DNA of 64,000 bases from JAOZTV01 sp965371805 (GTDB lineage: Bacteria; Acidobacteriota; Aminicenantia; UBA2199), in assembly GCA_965371805.1 (NCBI GenBank), contig CBDUZW010000002.1:121446-185445 (forward strand). The letters run 5' to 3'. Under the pieces are notes generated by a model. The model ran no database searches. It was not told where the DNA came from and was given only the letters and a program-made list of their open reading frames with translations. The position numbers were made by a program, and so were the translations under genes. Below, in pieces: positions 33,321 through 44,058 of the stretch (position 1 is the stretch's first letter; each line of letters opens with the position of its first letter).

Positions 33321-34274
33321 ATGAAAGCTTGTTTAATAAATAAATATGGATCTCCTGAAGAATTGGAGATGCATGAAGTTGATATGCCTTCTATTAATGA
33401 AGATCAACTGCTTATAGAAAATTTTGCGAGTTCAGTAAACCCTGTTGACTGGAAAGTTAGAAGTGGGGCTTTAAAAATTATTACCGGGAAAAAGTTCCCC
33501 AAAATATTAGGTGGAGATTTTGCCGGCAAAATAGTCAAAAAAGGTAAGAATGTTAAAGGTTTTAAAGTTGGAAATGAGGTATATGGGACCTTGAATGCCT
33601 TTAAAGGACAGGCATATGCAGAATATCTTATTGCTGATCCAAACCAGATTGCTTTAAAACCATCTGAATTTTCTTTTGTCGAAACAGCATCCCTGCCTAT
33701 TGCAGGTTTGACTGCTCTCCAGGCATTAAATACTCTTGGAAATATCAAAGAAGGTAATCGGGTATTTATAAATGGATGTACAGGAGGAGTTGGGTCTTTT
33801 GCTGTCCAGATTGCCAGGGCTTTAGGTGCTCATGTAACCGGTTCCTGCAGTATCAAAAACAGTGAGTTTGCAACTGAGTTGGGGGCAAATATTGTTTTTG
33901 ACTATAAAGATCCTAATATTTTTAAAACCAAAGATGAATATGATATATTTTTTGATGCAGCAGCAAAGCAGAGTTATTTTAAAATACTGTCTCTACTTAA
34001 GAAAAATGGCACATACATTACAACTCTACCAAGTATTGGGGCAATTCTCTTTGGGTGGATGATTAATATACTTAGCTCAAAAAAAACAAAAATGATTAAT
34101 GTAAAATCAATAAAACAGGACCTGGAAATGTTAAATGATCTAATAAAAAAAGACAAACTTAAAACATATATTTTTAAGCAGTTTACTCTAGACCAGATGG
34201 TGAATGCTCATAGGCTATGTGAATCAGGAACGGTCAAAGGAAAGGTTGGAATTTCAATAAGGAATGAATACTAA
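33321..34274 (+). CDS. NAD(P)-dependent MDR oxidoreductase (quinone reductase/zeta-crystallin-like)
   Basis: 317 residues. Medium-chain dehydrogenase/reductase without the zinc-binding cysteines. Seen: GroES-like N-terminus (NFASSVNPVDWKVRSG, ILGGDFAGKIVKKGKNV), substrate loop ASLPIAGLTALQAL, and the nucleotide-binding GCTGGVGSFAVQIARALGA (about 150-168). The end (AHRLCESGTVKGKVGISI) matches enoyl/quinone reductases. Shine-Dalgarno AAAAGGAG. The stretch 33176-33320 shows nothing else. Confidence 0.92.
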   Translation: MKACLINKYGSPEELEMHEVDMPSINEDQLLIENFASSVNPVDWKVRSGALKIITGKKFPKILGGDFAGKIVKKGKNVKGFKVGNEVYGTLNAFKGQAYAEYLIADPNQIALKPSEFSFVETASLPIAGLTALQALNTLGNIKEGNRVFINGCTGGVGSFAVQIARALGAHVTGSCSIKNSEFATELGANIVFDYKDPNIFKTKDEYDIFFDAAAKQSYFKILSLLKKNGTYITTLPSIGAILFGWMINILSSKKTKMINVKSIKQDLEMLNDLIKKDKLKTYIFKQFTLDQMVNAHRLCESGTVKGKVGISIRNEY

Positions 34275-34462
34275 GAACTATTTTTTTCGGGCACTTCTAA
34301 AGAAGCCCGCCTAAATTGGTAATTAATAATCTAATAAAATTTAATTTTTTATAGAATTTTAAATCTGAATATGTTAGCATTTTATGATGTTAAAAATTTG
34401 TTTGGGTTTTAACTATTTTGAAAAAGTAATTAATAAATTTTTCAAAATAGTTTTTGGTTATA

Positions 34463-37246
34463 ATGAAATATTTTGACAAACATCCAAATCGGTTTCGTTT
34501 ATTAACCATTCTATATTCATTTTTTTTATGTTCTATATTATTTGTTACTTTTTTTCGCTATATCAGCTCACCGACAGATGAAAACCTTTTTATTACAACC
34601 CCCTCAGTCTTATCTTTTAATAAAAAAATTGCTGTTGAATCATTTAATTTAAAATTAAAACAAGCTGATGATTATGTCCGGATTGGAGATTTATTATTAT
34701 TTATTGATTACAAATATATAAAAAATGCCTCGGAAGCATATGAGATTTTTAAGCAATCCTCTAATAAAGCATTAATATTTAGAGTATACAGACCTTCAAA
34801 TAATAGATATTATTCCTTTAAAATTGCGAGTAGTGAAGGCCTAAGCAATTGCCTTAATACGATTCGCCAAACGGTAAACATTATCGCTATTACAGAGAAC
34901 GGTGCTTCGGATAGAGCAGGACTGAAAAATGGTGACTTAATTTTTAAAATTAATGAACAAACCTTTAATACCGCAATTGAAGCGGATGTTATTCTCAGAA
35001 GGGGCTATACCGGCAAACCGATCGTCTATCATATATACAGAAACAATCAAATAATAACGTTGAATGTTGTTTTGGCCCGTTTTGGTATTCAGATACGACA
35101 ATTAATACTATTTATTACCAGCTTGATCTATATTTTTATTGGAATTTTTATATCTTTGAAACTACCTACCCATATTGCCGGCCGACTAATCGGCTCTTCA
35201 ATCTTATTAACAGGGTATTCTATTGGCATATCGGTTATCAGCCGTGATTCTTTTAATGATCTGATTGTTAATATAAAAAACATGTCTTTGCCGATTGCTG
35301 CAGTGTTGTCCCTTTTTTTCCTGATTCACAGCCTTCTCTATTTCCCCCAAAAGCGACCTGAATTAATAAAAAACAAAAAATATCTGGCCATCCCATATAT
35401 CATAATCATTCTGATCTTTCTTATTCGATTAATCACCCGGAATAATCAGCTTTTTTTCTATTCTTTTGCTGCCATGCCTCTATTTGTATTAATATTTCTG
35501 GTTGTTCACCGGAAATACAGGAGTCCTGAATATATTAAACTGATAAAATATATTAAATGGGCATATGTTATTATTGCAATTAATCTTTGTTATTTTCTAC
35601 TTGTTAATATTTTTAATAGATTTGGCTTTCTAATACCTCTACAGGGCCTTTTTTTTATCCCTGTACCAATCGCCTACCTTTATACCATCGGCCGTTATCA
35701 ACTATATAATGCAGATTTCAGGATTAAACGGAATATCCAATACTCGATTGCCATATCAGTGTGGGCCTTGTCTGTTTTCATGCTGTTTTTAAAAACATTA
35801 ACTTATTTGTCCACAATACAGATGGACATTCCTAATTTTGTGCTTACCGGTAGTTCAATTGAGATACTTAAAACCCCTCTCAGTCCAGATAAATATCAGT
35901 ATTTTGAAAACAGTATTTTAATGATTGCTGCAATTATTTTGGGTTATCTCTTCTTGAAAATTGGACGTATCGGTAAAAGAATTCTTGACCGGAAATATTA
36001 CCGGTCCAATTATGATTATAAGCATGTGGCAAATATTATTGCTGAAGTCATGGCTACTAAATTAGGTGCTTTGGAATTATCCCGATGCATGATTGAGGAA
36101 TTAGCAGGATTAATGCATTTGAAATTAGTCGGAGTATTATTTTTTGAAACTGATGACAGCTGTAAATGTCAGGAAATTCAGGGTTATGACGGTACTGACT
36201 GGAATGAATTTTGTATAACAAACGCAAAGAAATTACGACAGAATATTAAAGAAAATTCAGGCAAGTTAATTTTTGATATCAGTGAATTAGATGAAGATTT
36301 ATATAATAGCTTCAAAGACTTTGGTTTTAAAAAAATAGTACCTTCTTATTCCAAAGATAGATTAATGGGTGTACTTTTAATTGGAGAAAAATTATCTGAA
36401 ACGCTTTTCTACCCTGAAGACACTGAAATATTAACTGTCACCGCAAGACAGGCGGCAATTGCCATTGAGAATGTTTTACTATATGAAGAACTGGCAGGGC
36501 AGGAGCGGCTGAAACACGAGTTGGATATTGCCCGCAAAATTCAATTGTCAACCCTTCCCCAAAAAACCCCGAGTATTAAAGGGTTGGATATCACCGGCAG
36601 CTCAATACCAGCCAAAAAGGTAGGGGGTGACTATTTTGATTATTTAAACAGCAGGGAAGATGAAATCACAATCATTGTCGGAGATGTTAGCGGAAAGGGG
36701 ATATCTGCAGCTTTTTATCAATCCAAGCTACAGGGGGTCTTCCGAACACTCAATGGTTTTAATTTATCACTTAAGGACTTGTTTATTAAAGCCAATAATA
36801 TCCTCTATAAAGACCTGGAGCTGAAAGCTTTTGTGACAGTAGTAGGATCTCAATTTTATCCTCTAAAAAAAAAACTAATGCTGACCAGAGCCGGCCACAT
36901 ACCTTTATACCACTATGATTCAAAAAAAAACAGGGTAGAGGTGATCATGCCGAAAGGTATGGGATTAGCACTGGATAATAAAGGAAAGTTTCAGGATTTA
37001 TTGGAAGAGAGAAAAATCCGCTACAATACAGGGGATATCTTCTTATTTGTTTCCGATGGCATTACTGAGGCCCGTGATATTAATAGCAATGAATTCGGGG
37101 AAGAAAAATTAAAAGACATACTGTTCCAATTAAATACCGGTACGTCTCTGGAAATCAAGGAATCAATAATTAAACAGGTCAATGAGTTCTCAACAGATAC
37201 GGAACAGCATGATGATCAGACAATTGTAGTTGTGAAAGCAGTATAA
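34463..37246 (+). CDS. membrane PDZ-GAF-SpoIIE (RsbU-like) serine phosphatase
   Basis: 927 residues from ATG 34463 (a TTG at 34454 is less likely). Order: membrane helix (about 15-35); two extracytoplasmic PDZ-like parts, the second with ENGASDRAGLKNGDLIFKIN; about seven membrane helices (about 210-430 and 490-510); a GAF domain (about 530-690, GVLFFETDDSCKCQEIQGYD...ILTVTARQAAIAIENVLLY); a short helix; and a PP2C-type SpoIIE phosphatase (about 695-927, KKVGGDYFDYLN, IIVGDVSGKGISAAFYQSK, LFVSDGITEARD). Such proteins dephosphorylate an anti-anti-sigma (STAS) factor. No STAS or RsbW gene is in the window. Confidence 0.92.
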   Translation: MKYFDKHPNRFRLLTILYSFFLCSILFVTFFRYISSPTDENLFITTPSVLSFNKKIAVESFNLKLKQADDYVRIGDLLLFIDYKYIKNASEAYEIFKQSSNKALIFRVYRPSNNRYYSFKIASSEGLSNCLNTIRQTVNIIAITENGASDRAGLKNGDLIFKINEQTFNTAIEADVILRRGYTGKPIVYHIYRNNQIITLNVVLARFGIQIRQLILFITSLIYIFIGIFISLKLPTHIAGRLIGSSILLTGYSIGISVISRDSFNDLIVNIKNMSLPIAAVLSLFFLIHSLLYFPQKRPELIKNKKYLAIPYIIIILIFLIRLITRNNQLFFYSFAAMPLFVLIFLVVHRKYRSPEYIKLIKYIKWAYVIIAINLCYFLLVNIFNRFGFLIPLQGLFFIPVPIAYLYTIGRYQLYNADFRIKRNIQYSIAISVWALSVFMLFLKTLTYLSTIQMDIPNFVLTGSSIEILKTPLSPDKYQYFENSILMIAAIILGYLFLKIGRIGKRILDRKYYRSNYDYKHVANIIAEVMATKLGALELSRCMIEELAGLMHLKLVGVLFFETDDSCKCQEIQGYDGTDWNEFCITNAKKLRQNIKENSGKLIFDISELDEDLYNSFKDFGFKKIVPSYSKDRLMGVLLIGEKLSETLFYPEDTEILTVTARQAAIAIENVLLYEELAGQERLKHELDIARKIQLSTLPQKTPSIKGLDITGSSIPAKKVGGDYFDYLNSREDEITIIVGDVSGKGISAAFYQSKLQGVFRTLNGFNLSLKDLFIKANNILYKDLELKAFVTVVGSQFYPLKKKLMLTRAGHIPLYHYDSKKNRVEVIMPKGMGLALDNKGKFQDLLEERKIRYNTGDIFLFVSDGITEARDINSNEFGEEKLKDILFQLNTGTSLEIKESIIKQVNEFSTDTEQHDDQTIVVVKAV

Positions 37247-37513
37247 CCCGGTGATATTATATAGGATAAGGAGTTTGTACTTTAATGTTTTTTCAAGTTT
37301 CTCGAAAGTATCCGACCAGATTACATTGCCTAAGGGAGAAGCTTCTCTCGATGAGGTCTTGCTGCAATTGAAACAACTTGCCACTGGATTTCGTTATGAA
37401 GTCTCTTTTGGCCTCCGTTTTCGTTTTGGTTCTATTTACAATAATGTGGTCAATCCCAGATTTGGAAATTAAGCTGAAGAACTGAAATATTGGAATCATA
37501 TATTTAAATAAAA

Positions 37514-38149
37514 CTAATCATTCTTTCTCTCTGAAAGGATGGATTTTACCTTCCTTTTAAACTCCCTGGCTTTTCTGGTGTTCTCTGGAGTTACGTCAAT
37601 TAAAGGTAGATTTAACCTTTTAGAATATTTCTTCATACGGTCTTCACTGAGAGGCCCTCCAACATTCTCATATAAAATAATTGCACATTTTCTGTCTATA
37701 TGAGGCAATTGTATAAAATATTTGCCTGTTTTACCTGGACCACTCTCTGTTCTTGATTGTGATTCACTCTTTCCAAACTCAATTTGTCCATAATCCCTTA
37801 TATTAACCTCGTATTTCCTCTTGCGAAGAATTGAAATTAACTCAAATTTTACAACCCTATCACTAATTATAAGGTGCCGTTTCAGGAAAAATTGATTCAA
37901 TCCACAATATAATGGCCAACTGAAAATAACAACTACAGCAATGATTGCTCCAACAGGATTACCCTTAGCTGTCCCTTTGGATATCTGTATCAAGGTTGGG
38001 ATACTGGGAAGCAAAACTGCCATAAGGCATAGAATAAAAACGATCCCCCCAATTCCTTTATTGCCCCAGTCCTGCTCAATAAGAATTGGTTCGCCTTCAC
38101 TTTCCATATCAAAATTTCCATCAATCCAGGAGATCTTTCTACTTTTCAC
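37514..38149 (-). CDS. two-helix membrane protein of unknown family
   Basis: 211 residues, GTG start supported by AAGGAG. Two close hydrophobic segments (about 34-55 and 67-86) followed by a soluble beta-rich domain, HLIISDRVVKFELISILRKR...YGQIEF, which looks like a PH-like (bPH) domain often placed after two helices. The C-terminus is basic and helical (KAREFKRKVKSILSERKND). No function assigned. It lies 61 nt upstream of the hybrid kinase 3' end. The 267-nt stretch 37247-37513 on its other side holds no convincing gene. Confidence 0.7.
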   Translation of the reverse strand: MKSRKISWIDGNFDMESEGEPILIEQDWGNKGIGGIVFILCLMAVLLPSIPTLIQISKGTAKGNPVGAIIAVVVIFSWPLYCGLNQFFLKRHLIISDRVVKFELISILRKRKYEVNIRDYGQIEFGKSESQSRTESGPGKTGKYFIQLPHIDRKCAIILYENVGGPLSEDRMKKYSKRLNLPLIDVTPENTRKAREFKRKVKSILSERKND

Positions 38150-38210
38150 GATTATTCTCCTTATTTTAAAACAGTTGTTTTATCTAAATTGGCGCTTCGC
38201 CTGACACCCT

Positions 38211-40582
38211 TTAGTCTTTTCCTAATGATTTTTTTAATACACCTGAAAGTTCTGCCATTCTAAAAGGTTTTTGAATAAAATAATCAGCGCCATCATCCAG
38301 AATTTCCCTGGCAGGTTCATCTATGGAATAGCCGCTGCAGATAATCACCTTCATATCAGGCCTGGCTTTCATAATTCCTTTATAGATATCCTTTCCTCCC
38401 ATATCAGGTAAGATCATATCCAGAATTACAAGATCAATATCACCATCAAATGTTTTAGCAAATTCTATAGCTTCTTTACCCGTTACTGCACTCAATACAC
38501 GGTAACCAAGTGCTTCTAATTGTGCTTTTATTAGATCCGCTACCAACTTTTCATCTTCAATAACAAATATGGTACCTGTCTCTTTAGATGGCAGAGTTTC
38601 AATTATTAACTCCTTTTTAACTCCTGCATCAGTCTTAAATGTGGGAAGATATATGGATACCCGGGTTCCTTCACCCAATTTAGAATCAACTATGACGGCG
38701 CCATTATGGTTTTTAATAATTCCGTAAACAGCAGCCATCCCGAGACCACGACCCGTAAACTTTGTAGTGAAAAAAGGCTCAAAAATACGGGATTTTGTCT
38801 CCTCATCCATACCTTTTCCATCATCCTCAATCCTTATACAGACATAGTTCCCCGGTTTTAGATCAGGGAAAACAATTGATTCTTTGTCGGATATCACTTT
38901 GTTTTTGCAAATAACCTTAATACGTCCCTTGCCCTCTATAGCCTCAGATGCATTGGCTATAATTGCAGATAAAACTGTCTGCATCTGAGTTATATCTACC
39001 TTCAGGGAGAAAACATCGACAGGAATATCTGTATCTATATGTATGTTCTGGTCAACAGTGTGCTTAATCAGTGGTAGGGTATCTCTAATAAGGTCATTTG
39101 CTGAAACCATTTGTTCATTATATTTACCTCCCGTGGCATAGGAAAGTAATTGCTGTGCCAACTTAGCCATCCGGAAAGATGAATTTTTTATACCATCAAC
39201 ATATTTATCTAAATTCTTATCATTGGAAAAAACCATCCCCATTAGATCAACATATCCTATTATCCCGGCTAGGGCATTATTGAACTGATGGGCGATGCCT
39301 CCTGCTAAGGTTCCAATTGCTTCCATTTTCTGGGCCTGTTGGAGTTGGGCTTCCAGTTTTTTTTTATCTTCCTCCGACCTTTTTCGTTCAGTGATATCAA
39401 GGTGTATTCCACTTATTGTCAGTGGTCGCCATCTGTAGTCCATTCAATAAGTTTTCCCCGGGCATGAACCCATACAAATGTTCCATCTTTATGCGGTTGC
39501 CGGAACTCTACATCATAATAATTTTGTTTACCTGAGAAATGCAGGTCAAGTTGGGTCTGGGCTAAAACGAGGTCATCAGGATGAACATTTTTAATCCAGG
39601 TCTGGACATCAATGGGTTTCAACTCTTCAAGAGAATATCCTATTATTTCAGCCCAGCGATTGTTAATTATCAGCTCCCCTGTTTTGATGTTCCATACCCA
39701 GGTACCTGCATTTGTACCTTCTAGAATATTATTGGCACGATCCCGTTCTGCAATCAGCATCTTTTCTGCCTGTATTCGTTCTGAGATGTCCCGGGCAAAA
39801 GCAGTAACCCCTATGATCTCATTTTCTTTATCATAAATCGGACTATATTGAGTCTCATAATAATTACATGACTGACCGTCTCCATATTTCTTTATGGAGA
39901 CATGACTTTCCCCGGTTATTGCCCGGCCATAATGATCTTTTGCATCTTCAATATCAACTTCAAGAGTCATATAATCGAAGATACACTTACCGACCTTCGG
40001 TCTCGTACCATAAACATATTCCATAGTATCGGCATGAGTTTTATTAAAATAGTAATATCTATATTCGCGGTCAAGTGATAAGATAATCATATCCTTTGGA
40101 CTTTCGATACTTGATTCCAGCAGAATTTTGCTTTTTTGTAGATCTACTTCTGCCTGACACCGATCGGTGATATCGTGGATCATAGAGAATGTGAAGTCTT
40201 TCCCCTGGATAGAAATAGGATTGGCATAAATCTCAACATCCCGGATCTCACCATTAGCCAGTCGGTGCTTGAATTGAAAATATGATCTGCCCTCATCAAA
40301 CGCTCTCTTTATTTCGGCACGGATCTCCGGTTCTGGTACAATGTTCAGGTCGGGAATCCTCATAGTGAGCATCGTTGCTCGGTCGTAACCATAGAATTTT
40401 AATGCCGCTTTATTCACATCGACAATGTATAATGAGGTCAAATCTACGACAAACATTACTGCGGCATGGCTCTCGAAGGCACTTTGGAATGCTTCTTTGC
40501 CTACTTGCTTTGTGCCCCCAATTGTCACTGGTTCATCCCTGGGCCGGTCCCTTGCTTGATCCCGGTCAGTCATTCCGAGCAT
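38211..40582 (-). pseudogene. hybrid histidine kinase (PAS x3, HisKA, HATPase, REC), single-base frameshift
   Basis: About 790 codons. Three PAS/PAC domains (about 30-150, 150-270, 290-400; e.g. FSMIHDITDRCQAE, GVTAFARDISERIQAE, NNRWAEIIGYSLEEL), a HisKA-type domain with AGGIAHQFNNALAGIIGY, a HATPase domain (VCIRIEDDGKGMDEET, GRGLGMAAVYGI), then a receiver domain (LVILDMILPDMGG). The frame breaks at about 39425: WTTDGD-H-stop in one frame, PLTISGIHLDITERKR in the other. One C is missing from a CCC. No membrane helix, so a cytosolic sensor. The base composition looks richer in G+C than neighbours. It may be intact if the base is a sequencing error. Confidence 0.88.
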
Positions 40583-40807
40583 CCTTGTACATGTAGTACA
40601 ATTGTTTTTCGATAAAGAGTTATTAAAACCATCTGCCTCACCTTCAAAAATTTTGTGGAAAAACGGTTAAAATTAAAAATAAAACTTTCTTCTATGTATA
40701 ATGATCTTAATAATTATTATACACAATATGTGTAATACCATATTAGAATTTAAATTTCCATAAAATGGTGAAAAAAAAGTAGATTTAATTCAGGTGTTCC
40801 ACCCTCT

Positions 40808-42880
40808 TTATTTTATTTTTTCTACTGTTTCATCAACTGCTTTGAGTAAAGGATCAACGGAAATTTCATTTCCTACTGCGTTTTTCATCCATTGCTGAGG
40901 AATCAACATTCCTGCAGAATAAATCCTTAAAACCTCATCTGCAAGATTTTTTCCTTCAAGATGCTGTTCAAGTTGAAAATTGATCAGGTATCCATAGGAA
41001 TAAGCTGACAAGTATAGAGGATATCCTATCATATGGGAATAGATAGCAAATATGGGTTCATCTCTGCTGCCCAGGTATTCTGCGAAATAAGCATTCCATA
41101 CCTCTTTTGAGATCCTTATTACGGTCTCTTTTAATTGAGCAACATTGGCATTTGGATTTTTATATAGCCATTTCCAAACCTTCATATCAACCAGGGAAAC
41201 CCCCATACTCTCATAAACATTCCAGAATATAGAGAGGGTCTGCAAGTGTTCCTTATTTTGATTGGTGTCTTTCTGACCAAGAATTTCAAGATCACGGGCC
41301 TGGAAAATAAATGCCAGCGCCTCTGTAAAAGCGGTGCTTGGAACTCCGTTCATCAAATAATAATCAACATCCTGAATGGAAATTGTCTGCTCAACATTAT
41401 GACCGAACTCATGAATAGCTATATTATAACCCTTATAATCCATCCCATTTTTACCGATCCGGGTACGAAGGCGTGACTTTTGATTTTTCATCACTGCACC
41501 CGCTGCATGACCTGATCCTCTTGCCGGATCTACTGCAATTTTTGATGTGATAAGTTCTGCTTTTTTTTCATTAAATCCAAGTTTTACCAGTATGTTTTTT
41601 AAATCTTTTTCCAAGGCCGGGGCATCCGGATATTTTTTTTGAGTCAGCATATCCAGTTTTTCTGCAGACATTTCTGTTTTTGCCTTAAACCCGTTATACC
41701 AGATATCTGTAGCCATAAGATCCCTTCCTAACCGTTTTTTGATCAAATTTGCAACTTTTTTAACCCTGGGTGAAGAAAGCAGTTTTACAAATAATTCCTC
41801 AACCTCTTCCTGAGCGATCTCCATCTCTCCTGAAAACTTTCTTTTTATAAATGTATTCTTCCCTTCAGGGTAATACCTATCCATGTTTTTAAGTTTCTGA
41901 AAATTTTGAAGAAGATGAAAATACCTTGTATCAGGTTCCTGAGTCATTTTTATCTCTTTGCCATCTTTAAAAACTTTATTAGAGTATGGATTCCATAAAT
42001 AATTTTTATTATTAATAACCATTTCAGGAATTGTCTGGTCTATGATCCGTTTCATTACCTGGTAGATCATTCTCTGTTTTTCCAATCCATTTTCCTGTCC
42101 ATAATTGGCCTTTAATTCATCTCTTAAATTCCAATGGGATAAGAGTCTCATGTCTTCAGGAAATAATTTTTCATTTTTGTCATTAATAAGATATCCGGCA
42201 AATATATTGTATTTTGATATATAAATTCCAGCATCTGAATTTATTTTGGAAAAATCCTGAAGCAGTTTTGCAGGCACCCTTGATGTGTACATGTCTCCGG
42301 CACGGGCATAGGCCCACTCTTTTCTTGTCCAATCAGCTCCAAGTTTTGTTTTTTCTTCCAGAGAGTAATATGGGAAATTTAGTGCAACTATAAATGCAAT
42401 TTTATTCTTATAAAAGTCATCTCCAAGATGAGCACCTACACTGTATCCACCGAAAAGTGCATCAATTTTATGTGCCTTGCCTTTATCAACATCAAGTCCC
42501 CATTGCAGATCCATTGATATCTGACTGAAATGTCCGAAGAGTGATTCAAAGTAATTTGAAATTTTATTAAAGACCACTTCCTTTTCTTTTTCATCCCCAA
42601 TATAGTAAGTATCACATAACGTTTTGAATGTCTGGAAATCACCGTCTGTTTCCTGCCATAAGAGGGCAACCTGTTCAACCCCTCTCTTAATCAGTTCTCT
42701 TTGTTTGTCAGCAGATTTTTTAACCAGAATATCAACAACAGAATTGATCTCTGAATTGGATATTTTAAAAACTTCATTGTTTACAATATCGATTATGCCA
42801 TTATCCTTCTTTTCCATATTTTTACTATTACACCCCACTAATAAAAGTGAAAAAACCATAAAAAAAACTAAATTTCTCAT
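40808..42880 (-). CDS. lipoprotein zinc metallopeptidase of unknown family (HEFGH)
   Basis: 690 residues from ATG 42880, chosen because it begins a lipoprotein signal (MRNLVFFMVFSLLLVGCNSK) and AGAGGAC precedes it. Mostly helical. It has a gluzincin-like zinc motif AIHEFGHNVEQT (about residues 490-494) with a downstream Glu in STAFTEALAFIF, about 28 residues later, as likely third ligand. The arrangement recalls M3-family oligopeptidases, but M3 landmarks before the motif are absent. An exported or outer-membrane-anchored peptidase is likely; substrate unknown. The 225 nt on its 3' side, before the kinase start, hold no gene. Confidence 0.82.
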   Translation of the reverse strand: MRNLVFFMVFSLLLVGCNSKNMEKKDNGIIDIVNNEVFKISNSEINSVVDILVKKSADKQRELIKRGVEQVALLWQETDGDFQTFKTLCDTYYIGDEKEKEVVFNKISNYFESLFGHFSQISMDLQWGLDVDKGKAHKIDALFGGYSVGAHLGDDFYKNKIAFIVALNFPYYSLEEKTKLGADWTRKEWAYARAGDMYTSRVPAKLLQDFSKINSDAGIYISKYNIFAGYLINDKNEKLFPEDMRLLSHWNLRDELKANYGQENGLEKQRMIYQVMKRIIDQTIPEMVINNKNYLWNPYSNKVFKDGKEIKMTQEPDTRYFHLLQNFQKLKNMDRYYPEGKNTFIKRKFSGEMEIAQEEVEELFVKLLSSPRVKKVANLIKKRLGRDLMATDIWYNGFKAKTEMSAEKLDMLTQKKYPDAPALEKDLKNILVKLGFNEKKAELITSKIAVDPARGSGHAAGAVMKNQKSRLRTRIGKNGMDYKGYNIAIHEFGHNVEQTISIQDVDYYLMNGVPSTAFTEALAFIFQARDLEILGQKDTNQNKEHLQTLSIFWNVYESMGVSLVDMKVWKWLYKNPNANVAQLKETVIRISKEVWNAYFAEYLGSRDEPIFAIYSHMIGYPLYLSAYSYGYLINFQLEQHLEGKNLADEVLRIYSAGMLIPQQWMKNAVGNEISVDPLLKAVDETVEKIK

Positions 42881-43031
42881 TATTTGTCCTCTTATCCGCA
42901 TTGCGGTACCCTGAACAGGGTATTAGATTTGATTTTACTCATAGACTATTTTAAAACAGATTTCACTAGATTTCAATATAAATTTCCCTCTTTCGTTCAT
43001 TCCGTAAAAGGAGTATTTTATTCTGTGTTTA

Positions 43032-43244
43032 TTAGATAGTGGCAAGATGTCTGCCCAGTAAAACAGCCTTTTCCATCACTTCTTTGTTTTTTTCAATTTC
43101 CCCGATCCCGTATGCACTGCCATATACGATTCCTTCTAGACTTGCCCCAAGGTACCGGGAAATATCCTGAAACGATCTTAATGCATTTACCGCTCCGGAA
43201 CTGAAGGGATCGGCATCTGCAAAGGTCAGGATAACTGCGGTGTT
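43032..43244 (-). pseudogene. NADPH-dependent FMN reductase/flavodoxin-like 3' remnant
   Basis: A reading frame without start ends at TAA (43034-43032): NTAVILTFADADPFSSGAV, NALRSFQDISRYLGASLEGI, VYGSAYGIGEIEKNKEVMEK. This matches the C-terminal part of the iron-sulfur flavoprotein/NADPH-dependent FMN reductase group (YGSAYGIGEI-type motif). The upstream part is missing: sequence beyond 43244 is unrelated AT-rich DNA. G+C looks higher than in the surroundings. A clear gene scrap in the gap beside the metallopeptidase gene. Confidence 0.7.
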
Positions 43245-43302
43245 TTTCTTATATATATAAAAAAATGCAACCTTTTTCTCATTTTTTGAGTCTAATAATA
43301 TT

Positions 43303-43491
43303 ATGGAAAGAGTAAAACTTGCTATATATTTATATACAAAATACCATACTCTTGTTTCTAAAGAGACTTTTGAATATTCAGAGGAAAATTTAGATAAATG
43401 TTTTGATAGACAAGTGGAATGGGAGAATCAAAATCGTAAAAACACCAGTATATTAAAAAGGGAAAAATATAACACATTAAAGAATATATAG
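43303..43491 (+). CDS. small hypothetical ORF, low support
   Basis: 62 residues (MERVKLAIYLYTKYHTLVSK...), Lys/Glu/Tyr rich, no signal or known motif. No Shine-Dalgarno; TCTAAT lies six bases before the ATG but without a -35. It may be a small gene or a fragment. Confidence 0.3.
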   Translation: MERVKLAIYLYTKYHTLVSKETFEYSEENLDKCFDRQVEWENQNRKNTSILKREKYNTLKNI

Positions 43492-43545
43492 TTAAACTTC
43501 AAGTCAGACAAGGATTTTTTTAGCGAATAATGCAGTATAGAGTTT

Positions 43546-44058
43546 TTATTTTTGTTTCTTTTTTACGTATTTTCCTTTTCTGTACTTGATGTCAAGAATG
43601 AGTTCCCCTTCTTTATTCCAGCTTTTTCGTATCCCATGTATTAAATCATCCTTATAATCTTCTTCGTACTGTTTTTTTCCATTTTTAAACCAGACTATAT
43701 GCTTTCCGTTCATTTTCCAATTTCTAATATCAATTTCAGCTTTTTTTTCACCACTCTCATACCAATAGATTTTTTTCCCATCTCCATCTCTTAAAAAAGA
43801 TTCATATTTCTTTTGACCATTTTTATGCCATGAAATATTTAACCCATCTTCTTTTCCATCCGTATAATTAAATGCTAATCTCTTTTTCCCATCTTTATAA
43901 TATTCAACAGTTTCACCTGTATAAGCGATTGTATTAGAAATCTTTTGTGATTGTTTGTTTTTAACCTGTTTTTTAATCAAATCATTTTCTTTTCCATTGC
44001 AGCCAGACAGTAACATAAATACGAATATTAAATAGCCATAAAATAAGACTTTAATCAT
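43546..44058 (-). CDS. MORN-repeat lipoprotein (YwqK-like)
   Basis: 170 residues. Lipoprotein signal MLLSGCNGK (Cys about 20). The mature part has about five MORN_2-type repeats of about 22 residues: TVEYYKDGKKRLAFNYTDGK, ISWHKNGQKKYESFLRDGDG, IYWYESGEKKAEIDIRNWKM, IVWFKNGKKQYEEDYKDDLI, KSWNKEGELILDIKYRKGKY. Shine-Dalgarno GGAGATG. In databases such proteins are often called YwqK antitoxins, but no toxin gene is nearby, so that function is not claimed. Confidence 0.88.
   Translation of the reverse strand: MIKVLFYGYLIFVFMLLSGCNGKENDLIKKQVKNKQSQKISNTIAYTGETVEYYKDGKKRLAFNYTDGKEDGLNISWHKNGQKKYESFLRDGDGKKIYWYESGEKKAEIDIRNWKMNGKHIVWFKNGKKQYEEDYKDDLIHGIRKSWNKEGELILDIKYRKGKYVKKKQK

Noticed and set aside
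34288..34308. Stem-loop CGGG-CA-CTTC-TAAA-GAAG-CCCG after the MDR gene as a terminator
   Set aside because: No T-tract follows on the plus strand; the T-tract is on its 5' side. It may be only a processing hairpin.
37251..37499. Two overlapping small reading frames (73 aa plus, 68 aa minus) between the RsbU-like and two-helix membrane protein genes
   Set aside because: Both frames cover the same DNA, neither has a Shine-Dalgarno or leaderless -10, and neither resembles a family.
43546..44058. YwqK antitoxin of a toxin-antitoxin pair
   Set aside because: Only MORN repeats and a lipoprotein signal are seen, and no toxin gene is adjacent.
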